Assembly: GCA_021234155.1 (NCBI GenBank) | Contig: JAJEKV010000013.1 | Span: forward strand, 11,992,669-12,056,668 | Source of the DNA: Isoetes taiwanensis | Taxonomy: Eukaryota; Streptophyta; Lycopodiopsida; Isoetales; Isoetaceae | Length of the DNA stretch: 64,000 nucleotides | Direction of reading: 5' to 3' | Shown here: in pieces, positions 46,787 through 59,247 of the stretch | How the letters are laid out: every line of letters starts with the position of its first letter | Numbering within the stretch: position 1 is the first letter of the stretch | The notes under the pieces: model-generated | What the model was told of the DNA's origin: nothing | What the model saw: the letters and a program-made list of their open reading frames with translations, nothing else | Databases searched by the model: none | Position numbers and translations under genes: made by a program

Positions 46787-49040
46787 TTGATCCATACTCC
46801 TGTTCCCCCATCTACTCTTGGCAGCAAAAGAATAAGATGCACCAAGAGAGGGGCCTGGACTATGGAGGCAATGCAAGAAGCATTAGATTCAATAGATGAT
46901 GGCATGTCCATCAGAAAGGCTTCCATGCATTATGCCATTCCTGCAACTACCCTAACTCGTTGGGTATATGGTGAGTGTGAGGTTAAGGGGGGTCCAAACC
47001 CAAAGGCTTCACACTAGAAGAAGAGAAGCAGCTTGTAGAATGGGCCTTGAAGATGTGTGATGAAGGGAGGGGAATTTCTCTTGGGATAATGCGGGAAAAG
47101 GCATCAGAGATGTGTGCCAATAGGCACACTTATTTTAAGGATGGTATCCCTAGAGACAAATGGTGGAGAGGCTTTAAGAGTAGACATCCTGAAATCACTC
47201 TTAGATCCACACAATGTGTGGAGATGCAGCGAGGCAATCAATTCTACCAACTTAATTGGCTTCTACACTAGGCTGAAAAAAGCTTATGATGACCATGGTT
47301 TTGATTCATCTAAAGTATGGAATTGTGGCGAAACAGGTGTGCAGGCTGGCAGCAGGGCTGGTATGAAAATTTTAGCAAGGAGAGGGCAAAGAAATGTGAC
47401 TCAAACTATCCCTAAGAATAGGGAGTGATTAACTTTTTTGTGCTGTGTAAATGCAGCAGGCCAAAGTATTCCAAATCTTTACGTGTTCAAGGGAAAAAAG
47501 CTAAGGGATAGGGACCTACTTGCTGGTTGTGAGCCAAAGGCAGCATGTGCTATCAGAAAAAGGCATGACCCATGAATTATTTGATGCATGGCTTGAACAC
47601 TTTAGAACAAATGTGCCAGGAGGTATTAGTCCCCAAAATCCTCATTTACTAATCTGTGATGGCCATGGATCACATGTAAATTTAAAAGTGATCCAACATG
47701 CCAAAGAAATTGGCTTACACATCTTTCAATTGCTAGCACACACTTCTCATAGACTCCAACCCCTTGACGTGTCATGTTTTGGCCCCATGAAAGGAGCATT
47801 CAAAGATCTGAGTCTAGATACATGCGAGACCATGAGCTTCTTGAGCCTTCCAAAGAAGACATGGCAGCATTAGTCTCATCGTCACTTAGGCAGTCATTGA
47901 CTGTTCATAATATCAAAGCAGGTTTTGCTAAGACAGGTATATGGCCATGGAAGATGCTGGCTGTGCAGCCAGATCCTATTGCTGAAAGCCATATTGTAAG
48001 AGATAGTGAAGATGAAGAGGACGATCCAAATGATATGCCAAATGCTGTTCCAAATGCTATTCCTAGTGATATGCCAGGTCCTCCAATTGCTGCTTCCAAT
48101 GCTGGTGCTCTTAATGTTGTTCCTCCAATTGCTGATCCCAATGCTCCCCATGCTGCTATTCTTAATGTTGCAGCTCTAGTTGCTGCTTCCAATGCTCCCA
48201 ATGCTGCTGCTCTTAATGTTGTTCCTCCAATTGCTGCTCCCAATGCTCCCAATGTTGTTGTGCTTAATGTTGCAGCTCTAGTTGCTGCTCCCAATGTTAC
48301 TGCTCTACTTCCCAATGCTGGCACTGTTGTTGATCATGCTACAAGTTCGAGATCCCTTGTTAGAGCTAAGAGAAGCAAGTTGCCAATTGAATTGACTCAT
48401 AGACTTATGTTTAACTCAAATGAGATGATCAAGGCCAAATTAGATGAACATAATAGGCAGGTGGAGGCCACCAGACTTAGACAAGAGAAGTTGGCTGAAA
48501 AGAAATTGATTCAGAGTGAAAAAGAAAGATCAAGGAGCTGCAATTGAGGCTAAGGGCTGAGAACAAGGCCTTGAAAGAGGCAGAAAAAATTGCTGAAAAG
48601 AGATGTGAAGACCATGCCATGAAAATGAGAGGAATATTGTTCAATGGAGAGATGGCAAGAGGAGACTACCAATTGAGCAGATATTTGGCCCTCTTAAGCC
48701 TTTCTCAAATGACACAATTCAGACTAGGAGGAGGGCGAGGATGAAATTAATGTCCAGGAGGAGTTATGGCCCTAAGATTTTAGTTGATGTTGCAAGGGAC
48801 CAATGTGGTCATGATAATATTGCTGATGTTGATGAGCAGGGTGGTCATGATGATCACGTTGTTGATCATGGCATTGCTGGTTTCCAAATTCAGTATGGAG
48901 ACAATGATCTTCCTCCAAGCAACTTCATAGACAGCCAAGATCCATATGAGGATGATGATACTACAAGCTACTTGCTTGCCTTGAGGAGACACACATGTGT
49001 TCATGGGATGAGAGACGCCAAAGAAAAAAACAGAAGGTAG
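46787..49040 (+). pseudogene. pogo/CENP-B-like DDE transposase, inactive
   Basis: A transposase of the Tc1/mariner-pogo/CENP-B (jerky/tigger) type. In order: a pipsqueak/HTH domain AMQEALDSIDDGMSIRKASM…TTLTRWVYG (46787-46980); a CENP-B-type HTH with KWWRGFKSRHPEI (47047-47230); the DDE core with WNCGETGVQAG, where the first catalytic Asp is Gly (GGC); LLICDGHGSHV with the second Asp; and HRLQPLDVSCFGPMK with the third (47270-47815). Then comes an Ala/Asn/Pro-rich repeat region (48035-48330) and a Lys/Arg/Glu coiled-coil tail to about 49040. Several frameshifts or stops break it (about 47270, 47428, 47815, 48547). It is dead both by frame and by active site. Terminal inverted repeats were not located. 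Confidence 0.85.
48090..48310 (+). repeat. About 33-residue Ala/Asn/Pro repeat in the transposase tail
   Basis: Two copies of a unit containing LNVVPPIA(D/A)PNAP and LNVAALVAA, at DNA level a roughly 100-bp imperfect tandem repeat of GCT/AAT/CCA-type codons. It is unusual for a transposase and probably arose by replication slippage. Confidence 0.7.
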
Positions 49041-50640
49041 AAAACCATAAATGTGGTGAAAATACCTCTGATTATTGGACTGATGCTGATGCCTGCGATG
49101 GTAGGGTTCTTGGGCCAAGATTAATACATGTGGTCCTAGCACTCCCACTTTCAGTGATGATATAAGCTGCAATGATTCTGAAGATGCTGATCATGGCAGA
49201 AAGATCAAATGCTTGGATCAAGTCTATAGGGACAAGGCAGAAGCATACCTAAAAAACTTGGGGATGTAAGCACAAATTCTTCTGAATTTTTGTATCTAAA
49301 CTCAGCCAATTTTGTATAAATGATATGGCTTGAGTTTTAACTGTATTTTCCATAGTATTAATAATTTACTGTTTTTATTAGAGCAGCAGGTATATGGCTG
49401 AGCAATTGCCAACAAAGGGATTCAGGTAAAATTAGCTTATTGCTATAATCTGTCCCTTAAGAAATGTGGTGAGTGTTCATGCAAATAGGTAAATTTGGAA
49501 TATAGTTCTCTGAATCTGAAAATTTGCTTTGTTGTTTAGGTTATACATGTTCCCTTTATCATACTAGGTTTGGCTTGCTGCCCTCCCATCCCATATTTTC
49601 CATGGGCAGGGGGCGATCCTCTGCCCATCCCCCTACTAATAAGTTTGTTGAATTTGCAGTTTGGAAGTGGTGATCATTTATGCTACAGGGGTTCAAGTCC
49701 CCTCATCCCAGCGAAAATCTGAAATTCACAAGGTCCCTGAAACTGATTTGGATTGAAAGGTAGTGTCATTGCATTATGTATATTTGATGCATTTTAATAG
49801 CCTGCAGCTGTACTTAAGCGGAAATTTTTATCCCTTTCTTAGGTATAGAGAGCACCATTTGAGTACAAGGCTGATCCATCAAAGTAGAAAGGTGCACTAT
49901 CGAAGTAGAAAGGTTGCTTCGTGAAGGTAACAAGGTGCACCCAATGTGTTGGAGCACCTACCTTGTAACAGAACTGAGCATCACCATCATGGAACATGTT
50001 GTTCACCGTTCTTGGTTACATCATAAACCAATAAGGCCTTATCTGCACCATGAAGGACCATCACCCCACCACGAAGGGCAGATACCTCACCAAATTCCTA
50101 GCACCATAAGGAGCAGCTTATCACCATTAGGGGCTAAACCCACCTGCATTCCGAGCCATTTTTCTTGCTGCTGGAAATGGATTTCAGAAAAAATAAAAGT
50201 ACTGTTGTGTTCGTTGACTTTTAGAGAAGCAGTTCCAGAAAAAAAAAAAAAAATTCAAAAATTGCACTTTTATCACTCTCTTAATCTATTTGCCCACTTG
50301 TAAACCGTAGGTGGGCACCCTCCCTTAGTTTTTTAAGAATTGTTAGGATCGGAATGGTTTCTTAGAATGCTGAATGAGGGTCAAAATGGTTCAATCTGCC
50401 AAAAAACAATTCCCTTCTATCATTTTGCTACTCTTTCCTGCGGCCGTTTCTGTAGAAACAGACCGACTCTATACAGAGTTGAGGTGCTATTGTTCTTGGC
50501 GGCTGGATATGGAAGCCATGCAGCTGTCTACTTGAGTTGCCTACAAATCACGAATCTGCACCAAAAACTCTGTTCCTGGCCGGATTTGCATGCCTCATCC
50601 AAATCTGCTTTAGATTCCTAGCCGGATTTGTGCTGCCTAG
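49041..50640. other. No recognisable gene
   Basis: Contains a T-arm-like GGGGTTCAAGTCCCC near 49687 (not a full tRNA), a poly(A) run near 50239, and two plus frames of 129 and 93 residues without known domains. Confidence 0.4.
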
Positions 50641-52680
50641 CACCTAACTCTGCTTGGAAATCTCTTCCAGGTGTAGGTTGTGCCTTGGAATTTCGTCAAA
50701 ATATTTGCAAGGGAGTGTAGCAGCAAGATCATTGCCCAAAAAACAATCTCGGACCTGCCCGGTTAAAGGGGTTACACCCCTGTGCTCACCATTACGACAA
50801 TGCCCATTTATTTGCCGTAATGGGCTCTCAAAGGGGTTTAACCCCTTCTTGAATGCTAATATTTCCTCCAAACATCATTTCATTTCGCATTAGATATAAA
50901 CAAAATTGCATGTAATTGCTAATTATGTCCAATAAGCTGCGATCAGGGTGTGTAGCAAGCCTATAAGCTAACACCCTCGACGAGAATGATTCGCTTGCGT
51001 GAATCCTCCAAGCCAAAGTGGATTCACCCAATAAGCTGACACCTTCGACCAGAAGGATTCGCTTGGGTGAATCCTCCTTGGTTGCTCTAGTCAGTTTTGG
51101 GAGCCAATAAAACCTTCGACGAGAAGGATTCGCTTGGGTGAATCCTCCTTGGTTGCTCTAGTCAGTTTTGGGAGCCAATAAAGTGGGCGACTAATCTCAC
51201 AAAGATTTTTAAACTAAGACTTTTATGCATCTAAGTTGAACCATACAAATATACAATGAAAACTATCATACCATATATAAAGCAGTAACATTTCTGTTCT
51301 TAAAAAAATAGGAGGTATTTTTTCTGGGCTGAGCGCAGCCCTGGCTCTGACACGTATGCACCCATTGCATTTTCAAATTGAAGAAAAAAGAAAAAAAACT
51401 AGGGATGCCACGTTTTTGTTCTTATCTGCTTTGAATCAATCTCCTCGTCGAATCTCCTTCTCTTGCTCTCCACTTCCTCGCCCCATTCCGGGCGAGATCG
51501 CTCCAGCATGCCCATCTTGATGAGGAAGAACGTCTGGGGATCGCCTTGTGGCTCAACAAATTGCCTCATTTGTAAAGTCGCAGTTTTCATTGAAATTTTA
51601 ATCCGAAGCATAATGCACAATCACCGCCTTTAGCCCCGAGGAAAAATATGGGCCATCCGGCGAGTCGTAAACTTGTTCATAGTATTTTCATAGTATTCTT
51701 CTATGATACAATCAAATACACGAACTTCTTAAGCCTAGAGTTTGAAGTTTCGAATTCCATAATGACATAACTTTTGGTTGATTACTTAAGTTGTTTTTCG
51801 CGGATGGATGCGTAAAAACATCAACTAGCGAGAGCTCTTAGGGTTGGGACTAGAACACATAATGTTAACGAATTTTCCAATCTTTCTCCGGGAACACTTT
51901 TTGAACCAAAGATTCCAATTGCGGATCAACGAAAATTTTGTCCAAGTTGAAGAAGGCATCATGCCCCTTTTAAAGAAATGTTTGGAAAGTGAGCAACATG
52001 GTTCTACATATTACGTGTTGACCGAGCGTTGATCGCTTTTCATTCTCTTTTGTGAAGATTTAGGATGGGGATGCGGATGCGGAATATCGAGATGCTAAGC
52101 TCTCATTTGCTTGCAAAGGATGTAGATGCCAAAAATTCATTGTTTGGAGGAAATGGCTGGAATATGCGGGCGATGGTTTTGATGTTCTTTGGAGCGAAGA
52201 GGGTTTGATGGAAAGTTCGAGGCAGCCAAAATGGATTGGAACAACGAGTGTCTTTGACTTTTTTCAGATCTTTTAGGATCGTGCTCGGGTAGTAGATTTC
52301 AAGGATGTGAGTGGCACGGAAAAGATGCGAGAAGAATATTTCTAAGGGAATCCACAAAAAAGCAGCTCTGACCAAAGCTGAACTTGCGGGAATGTGCGGT
52401 GTGATGTTTATGGCATGTACCCAATACGAGGAACCGGATTCAAATGCATAGCACGTAAAAGATTTTGACCTTTGTACTCGTTGTATGGCTGAAAAAGTTA
52501 GCATTTTGGGAGGAGTGAAAAGAGTATGAAAAAATTGATACTTGGGGTTGCATGTTCTAGTGATCCCAAGGACACGAGGCATTGACATGTGACACGTGCA
52601 TAGCTCAGTCTTGATGTAGAGGTCGCCAAGTTTGAGGAAAAGAAGCTTTGTTTTACGTGTTTTTCTTGCAACCGGTAAGC
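50641..52680. other. No recognisable gene
   Basis: A 161-residue minus frame at 52103-52588 and a 73-residue minus frame at 51399-51620 show no recognised domain. The first could be chance or a decayed gene. A tandem duplication (51041-51182) is listed separately. Confidence 0.35.
51041..51182. repeat. 71-bp tandem duplication
   Basis: Units 51041-51111 and 51112-51182 are nearly identical. Each contains the hairpin GGATTC-GCTTGGGT-GAATCC. A diverged partial third unit lies just upstream (about 50970-51030). Confidence 0.9.
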
Positions 52681-52770
52681 CTTAGCAAGAAGAAACTAGG
52701 GCGATGGCGTTTGCCACCAGGGCCTTATCCGATGCCCATAGTTGGGAATCTGCTCCAAGTCAGGGTATGG
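52650..52770 (+). pseudogene. Cytochrome P450 N-terminal relic
   Basis: An in-frame stretch (frame containing the codons at 52708-52764) reads FFLQPVSLSKKKLGRWRLPP, then GPYPMPIVGNLLQVR. A hydrophobic anchor, a basic stop-transfer patch and the PPGP hinge followed by P-x-VGN are typical of plant microsomal P450 N-termini (CYP71-clade-like). No later P450 motif (I-helix, ExxR, heme Cys) is found downstream, and no start codon sits in frame upstream. It is an isolated fragment. Confidence 0.65.
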
Positions 52771-53353
52771 ATTTGTTAATGCAGGTGCTCCAGAGGCCAA
52801 GAAATGGCAGCTGTGAAGCTCAGAATCTACAATTAGAATAGCGTATTAAATTGTAATTAATTGATCTGCTGCAGGGTTGATTGAAGTCGTAAAGGACCTA
52901 GATCTTCTGGAAGAATACTTGATGGGTTAATTCATGCAGAGAATGTGAATCGTTGTCAGATCTTCACTGTAAACCTTGCGAGTTTGCATGAGGTCTGCGC
53001 CATTCCGGCGAGCTCTGCTGCAATAGAAGGGGGATTACATTGCCTGGAAGCAAAATCTGGATTCCTCAATATTTATTTGCTTGGAATATACATACTTTGC
53101 CCAATATGCAGGGATTATTTGCTTGGAAGCAAAGTCTTCAATATTTCTGAGTTCTGCAGCTCTGCGCCATTCATCCATGAAGCGAGGTCTGGCTATGGCG
53201 AATCCGGGTCTGGGAGCTTTAATCTTGGAGGAATGGGATGCTATGCAGGGCTTATTGCGCTAGATTTAGCAAAGGATATGCCGTGGCAAGGCATTTTGGG
53301 AAGAGTGGAAAAAAAGAGAAGCATTCATCCTATCAATTCCTTAGAACGTAACT

Positions 53354-53506
53354 ATGGCGATGCTCCGGCCAAAGGCACCACGAAGACTAGGAGGTGAGCT
53401 AGGCCTCCCCCTAAATGCTCCAGCTTTTAGGATCCGGCGAGCAAGTTTTAGCGGCGAGCGTGTCTTGAGCGAAGAAGAAAAAGCCGCTGAAAATGTCTAT
53501 ATCAAG
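53354..53506 (+). CDS. Mitochondrial ATPase-inhibitor (IF1)-like, exon 1
   Basis: Starts MAMLRPKAPRRLGGELGLPL, an Arg-rich sequence resembling a mitochondrial presequence. It then reaches FSGERVLSEEEKAAENVYIK, very close to the plant IF1-type motif RVLSEEE(R/K)AAENVYIKK. This family inhibits ATP hydrolysis by F1-ATPase. The exon would end at a gt at 53507. The expected continuation (KMEQEKLEKL-type inhibitor helix) is not seen immediately. A candidate second exon after a TTGTATAG acceptor near 53850 reads KSVKPKLSEEPLGDQSHNLA. In another frame it reads LFFGIVAIVAGYFFELA, a possible C-terminal membrane segment. Either the gene is truncated or its later exons are decayed. Confidence 0.6.
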
Positions 53507-53849
53507 GTTTGCTATGAAATCTACCTCTCCCCTTTTATTTTTCGTCCTTCTTCTTAGATTCTGGCATTATAATTTTCTAGAAACTTTTTGCAACTTCCTT
53601 CTTAAAATGTGCTCGATTGCAACATTTCCTCTTTTACTTCCATGGTTCCATTATCTTGTTATGGATTTTCTTGTTTAAAGATCCGCAGATATTATGTCCC
53701 ATGTTCAAATTTAACGCAGAGGGAGTTCGTGTCTTAGTTTTGTTTGTATTATGTTGCAATTTGCCCTATTAAATGGCGGGTATCCTTTAGGTTTGATAAC
53801 TTTCGTGTATATGATGCTAAACCTCAAACAATGTTTTATTTGTATAGAA

Positions 53850-53974
53850 GAGCGTTAAACCAAAGTTATCTGAGGAGCCTCTTGGAGACCAATCACATAA
53901 TCTTGCAGCTTGTTCTTTGGAATTGTAGCAATAGTAGCTGGTTATTTTTTCGAGCTCGCCTAAGAAGGAGAAGA
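53850..53974 (+). pseudogene. Possible second exon of the IF1-like gene
   Basis: After TTGTATAG the phase-0 frame gives KSVKPKLSEEPLGDQSHNLA, then a stop. A one-base shift gives a hydrophobic C-terminus ending AGYFFELA and a stop at about 53972. Some plant IF1-family members end in a hydrophobic segment, which makes this placement attractive. The frameshift and the missing inhibitor helix leave it unproven. Confidence 0.3.
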
Positions 53975-54896
53975 AGGAAGAGTCTAGTTAAGTATTCAAC
54001 TTCCCAGTTGTTCTTGGTAATGGAAAAATGTGGTTAATGACTCAGATCTTCGTAACGATTAATCTCGGTCCATGGTTTTGGAATTTGTGCAAAGTAATGT
54101 TGTGGAATCAAGCATGTTAATGGAATGCCAATAAAAGGCAACGAGTTTATATCAATTATCTTTGTTCGATTTTGTTCAATAAAAGTTTTTGCAATCTACA
54201 AAGTTATGTTTAGATAAAGTGCGTAGATTAAAGTTATGTTTTAGAAATGTGAAATGTCAGGATTTTGTTTACAATGGGGATGCAGTATTGTAAATAGGCA
54301 TGAAGGTAATGGCAAATAAAGTCCTCTTGCCTTTGCTTTAAAATGGTACATATTCTCAAGAGGAATATTACAAGGTAACATTAATCAAGTCTCCTCATAA
54401 ATATTGTGCACTACCACTATGCCTTTGGTATTTTCTATAATGCTTTTGATTAGCTTTTCTAGTTCTGAAATGCTTTGGAATACCATTCACAAGACGTTGC
54501 CAAAGTGGCACTTGAATGAGCATGCCCTATTGGATTTGAATGAATTTGTCTGAGATCCAGGTAATTAGAATGTTATTACTCTTTTACAATTCGTTATTTA
54601 TTTCGCTATTTTTGCTAGATCCACATGCACGCTCTTAAATGGATACCCTATAGTCTACTTGTGCAATGCCTTCTCATATTATAGAAACATCAAGTATCAC
54701 ATTTTAAGGACTTTGGCACCATTCCAAAGTTACACAAATTTCCCCTGCATAGGCGAGTTGGGAAGAGAAAGCGTTGGCGTGAAGTAAGCCGCGATAAGTT
54801 TCTTGTAGGCGCTAACTAAGATAGACATACAAATACTAAATAGCTAGAATGTCTATAATGAACGCATGGATGGGCATTGCAAAGCCTTGCATTATT
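53975..54896. other. No recognisable gene
   Basis: AT-rich sequence between the IF1-like locus and LINE-B copy 2, with only short frames. Confidence 0.45.
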
Positions 54897-57800
54897 TGGG
54901 AGGAAGGAAGGAAGGAAGGAAGTTACTTTTATCGTCCACGGAGACCAATCGGTCTATGGGACCCAATACAAAAAACGACAAGCGGATTCTTGCCGGATTA
55001 AAAAACCCGCCAGAAGGAATTTCGAGGAAAAAACTGTGGCGAGTAATCGGCCTCGCCGACAAAGCTATGCTAATCATATAAAATCACGGAAACATCCCAA
55101 TATATACAAATCGCGCACCACCCCGTGTAGTGCCTAGTGTTGGACTGACCGGTGAGGGGCAAAGGTGACCTCGCGAGTCGGTACCTCACGGATGTATGAC
55201 CCGTGGAGCCGCGTCTTGACGGTGTGTTCATCGGCAAATGCAAAGGGCACGGCCCGTACTAAGGGGCGTGTCGGCCCGAATCGATGGGCATTTGGCAACT
55301 CTGGAAAGTGTGAGACTCATCCTCAAGCGGCACCCGTTTGGATGTAAAGATCGCAGAGCACGTCTGGCGGGCTCCCAATCCACACGCGTCGCCTCGATGC
55401 GAAGATGGTGGGCACACGTCGCGAATGGAGGCAATGAGCTGCGCACGCTTTTCGGGCACCGGGAACGGGTAGAGCCGCGTGGGCCCGGGCTAACACGGGG
55501 TTGATGTGCTCCTTGTAATGGGCCATTTTGACCTGCTCTAGAGCAATGGGATCCCGAGCTTGCCAAGGAAACAAGCATCTAGGTACTCCTTGCCCAGGGT
55601 GTCACGATCGACATTGCGCGCCGGTATGCTTGTCATCACACGTGCTCACCCGCGTTCCATCTGCGAACCCTGATCTCTCTTACCCCTCCTGCGGGGCCCT
55701 AAGCGGCTGCGGACTCATGGCCCACGGTGTAAGCCCGGTCTTGAGGGCGAGGCATCACCCATAGTAACCACTTTACGAAAATAGGCGATGTGTCTATCAA
55801 AAATTTGCCCATTGAGCGGCAAGAATCGATTTCTGCGGCGAGGATGCGATAGGGGACTGAAGGTTTCACCCCAAGTGCCGTGCCAAAAATGCCTTCTGCA
55901 CTGCTCCCAAGTCATTCGAGTCGTCAAAGAGGCGAGGGCTAAACCTCGACCGTCTGAAGGGGGGCTCGACCGGTGCGGAGCGGATGTGGTGATGGCCCCA
56001 ATCATATAGCTCACTTTGGTAGTTGTTCCTGCATTGCATAAAGCTTCACCTGCTGTCACAAGCGGATAGGCGCCTCCAGCTGAGCGAGGAGGGAACTCCA
56101 CCCCTAGGTACTTGTAGGTGGGCGTGGCGTACGCCGCCCCGATATATGTGAGTCACGGGAGGCATGGGGTGGCGTGAAGAGGATATGAGAACCACCCGGT
56201 CTTGGCCGGTTGCGCATGTCGTAGGCGACAAAATGTGTCTAGGGCATCCAGGGTGAGGCTCGCATTATCTTAGGGGTGTGGCTAAACAAGCCAACATCGT
56301 CATAGATGGTGGGCGGATGACACGGTGCAAAAGATGTATGCCATCCCCATGCTCGATGGCTGGGGCTCTAAGCGATCAATGTAGAGGCCAAAAGTGTGGT
56401 GAGGAGGGCAACCCCGCGGACCCGATACTACTTGGTAAATGCTTGCCCGTCTAGCCTACATCCCCGCCAAAACAACTCTCATACAACACTCGTGGCATTA
56501 CACCTGAGGCGGCGGGGAGCCCGATTGGCCTTGATCCTAGCCCACAACTTTTCGAGGGGACGTATCAAAGCCTTTCGCGAGAGTCCACAAAGCGACAATA
56601 CAAGTCCGGTAGGTGATTCGGTACATCTTCAATCGATTACGCGTAAAGATATGGTCAATCGTTGAATTCATGGCGGGGTCAGCTTTGCACGATGTGAGGG
56701 CACCGCGCATCAGCACTCGCGGTAGTCAATTTCTTATGAGAATGCCGACCAGCGGTTGGCAAATCTTGAACTGACCATGATCGTCCGTGGTGGCGGACGA
56801 TTATTGGGTCGCCAGCGTGAATGGGAACAACCGGCATGGTCCATTGTGGGGAAACCCTCTGCAATGCTGTTGAGCGGGGTAGTGAGGGCCAGAAGCTGCT
56901 TGGTACGCCACGCCTGAGTAACTTTCGGCCTTTTGCGCATACCATCGAGGTGTTGCCTTCCCGTGATAGCTAGTTAGGGCCCTCCTCAACATCCTCATCC
57001 ACGAGAACCAATGGGGGGGGGCCATCACGTGGGGTATGGGCGTCTGGCGTCCTGGCGGGTCATAAATTTGCTGCAAATACTATTTCCCAGCACGGTGTGA
57101 TGTCCCACAGCAGGCAGGCGGCCTTGACACTCTGCGCCAAAAGGTTGAGGATGAGTGTCAGCCCGAGCGAACATCTCCCCGATGCTTGGCAAGATGCAGC
57201 GCCTTTGTGTCCCCCGGATGGGCGATGCGTATCGTGATGGTGGCCTGGCCGGGTACACGGATCGGATGTGGCGAATTTTGCCGCTTGGTTCTTTACGGTC
57301 GCATCAAACCATAGGATTTGGCAGGAATGTTCGCCGATACGGCCCGGCGGCGAGCGAGATACGCCAAAAGCTTTGTCCGTACATCCGTAATGGCGAAGTC
57401 GGTAGTGCTGTCTCTTTGCTCTAGTGTGTGGAGGAGATGTTCTGAAATTCTTGGGGGGCGTTCATGAGCATCTCGGCGTAGTCCTCACACACTCATGTCC
57501 GAGTCTCAAGCGAGGACGGCGAGGGGCTGGCATAGTGGGGGTTCGGCTCGCCAAACGGAGTCAAATAAAGTGGGAGGTGATACAGTCGACCTCCTCATCC
57601 ATTGTTCGTGCCCACCCGAAAAGACGGCCGATGAGATGCATATCTTGCGAACTACAAGCACATAGTCCACCACACTAGACCCTCCCCCGATTGTCACATG
57701 CATGTGCACTTGCGAGAATCGGGCCTTTGTGAAAAGGCCATTGCAAATTATCAAGTCAAAATGCCACATGGCGAGAACAATCGCACGCCAAAGCAGTGAC

Positions 57801-58710
57801 AGTTGCCATCAGACTACATGGCCCGCTATACAAGGGTAGGCTAGACAGGACATCGTCGTGGGGGTCAAGTCGCATGGGGCTGCTTCTACTCTCTGTCAGG
57901 TGCATTGAAATCTCCAAGAAGGACGACCCTACCCAAGCTGAGCGATCTTTCTTTGTATGTCATCATATAGATCGACATACGGGTCCATCCCTATCCGCAT
58001 CTGGGTGGCTGGGCGACAGAAGGTGGCCGCCTCAAGGAGGAAATAACAGCGCCGTGAAAAGAGGGTTGCCACCGTATTATGCACACGCAACCCGTATACC
58101 TGCTGTGTCTCTGGGTTCTGCCTTCCGAGGGTAAATCAATGTGCTAAGCTGTCCCAGAGTAGCAAGCCACTCCACCATGACCCCGCTGGCCCCTGCATGT
58201 ATTGAAGACCCAGAAATGTTGGTGTAACCCGCAAATCGGGATTGCGTCCAAAGATGCTCCCATGTCTCCATGAGGAAGATGAGATCCATACCGGCTGCCA
58301 CGGAGTTCAGACTGTCCCCCTTCTGCCAAGGGAAGCCTCGACAGTTCCATGAGACCACCCGGAGACACAATTCCTATTTGTCAGCAGGGATGGTATGCGC
58401 AGCCTGAGTCGCGGGGGGAGGACGGGAAGGTAGGCCGAAAGGAGAAGCAGATGGAGCCGGAGGCGACGGGGCTGAGAGGGCGTGGGCCGCGAGGGAGCAG
58501 GAGTAGGAGCAGGAGAAGGGGGGGCCGTGGTAGTAGAAGCAGAAGCAGGGCCGCGTGCAGCTGTGGTTGGGGCTGCGGGGTCTGCAGCAGTAGCAGGCTG
58601 TCGGAAAATGTGCATCCTGCCTCGAACCAATCCTGCGGCACCCCCCTGTTGGCGAATGCCTCTGACCCTGACAAGCTCCTGTCTGCGTGCCTCCTGTTGC
58701 ACAGGGAGGA
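54897..58710 (-). mobile_element. LINE-B copy 2, decayed
   Basis: Homologous along its length to LINE-B copy 1 (34.82-38.65 kb). It carries the 3' tail (GGAA)n at 54899-54922 and the hairpin AGACC-AATC-GGTCT at 54942-54955. The endonuclease start is clearer here: VSWNCRGFPWQKGDSLNSV and MDLIFLMETWEHLWTQ (58077-58370), containing the catalytic Asn and Glu motifs. VVDYVLV follows at 57506-57769. The RT is too broken to read a YxDD. It appears truncated at about 58.71 kb relative to copy 1. Long identical blocks alternate with scrambled patches. Confidence 0.82.
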
Positions 58711-59247
58711 AAGGGTGAAAATAAAAGAACTTGCCATTATCTTGTGAAGAAAAAACAAGGCAAGTGGGTCCTCGACCGCCAAAAATCTCCAAAATTGTGG
58801 ACATAAGCATTTCTAATGTGTGAAGGACACCGTAGTGGTGTCAACCAAAGAAAACTTCTAGGCCAAAATTGCTCGTGATTGCACCTCCATATTTCTTCCA
58901 GTTTTTCCTTCAGCTCTTTGCATGCCACTCTCCAATTTGCAGTCTATTCATTCTTTAGAATATCGAGGTTCGATTCCTTCTGCTACAGCTCAATTTGCCC
59001 TGCAAATACTATCTTGTTTCATACCCATTTAAGCTGCGAATTTTCTTCTCAATCTACACTGCATAGAATTTCCTGTTTCATCCAATCGTCACCTATCCTG
59101 TCGGTTTCATGCAATCATCAGCTCCTGCATATTCTGAAGTCCGATATTAGCAAATCTTGCATTAAAAAAGGTCGATTTTGATGGATCACTGAGGCAGCTA
59201 GCATCATATCACTCTGTAGCTGGATTAGTTGGCAGTATTAAATCTAA
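58711..59247. other. Upstream region of the TPR-like gene
   Basis: Non-coding AT-rich sequence with a pyrimidine-rich stretch near 58890-59000 and no domain in any frame. It may hold the promoter or leader of the 59.25-kb gene. Confidence 0.4.

Noticed and set aside
49650..49715. tRNA-like GGGGTTCAAGTCCCC
   Set aside because: The T-arm-like hairpin stands alone; the expected 5' acceptor strand and other arms are absent.
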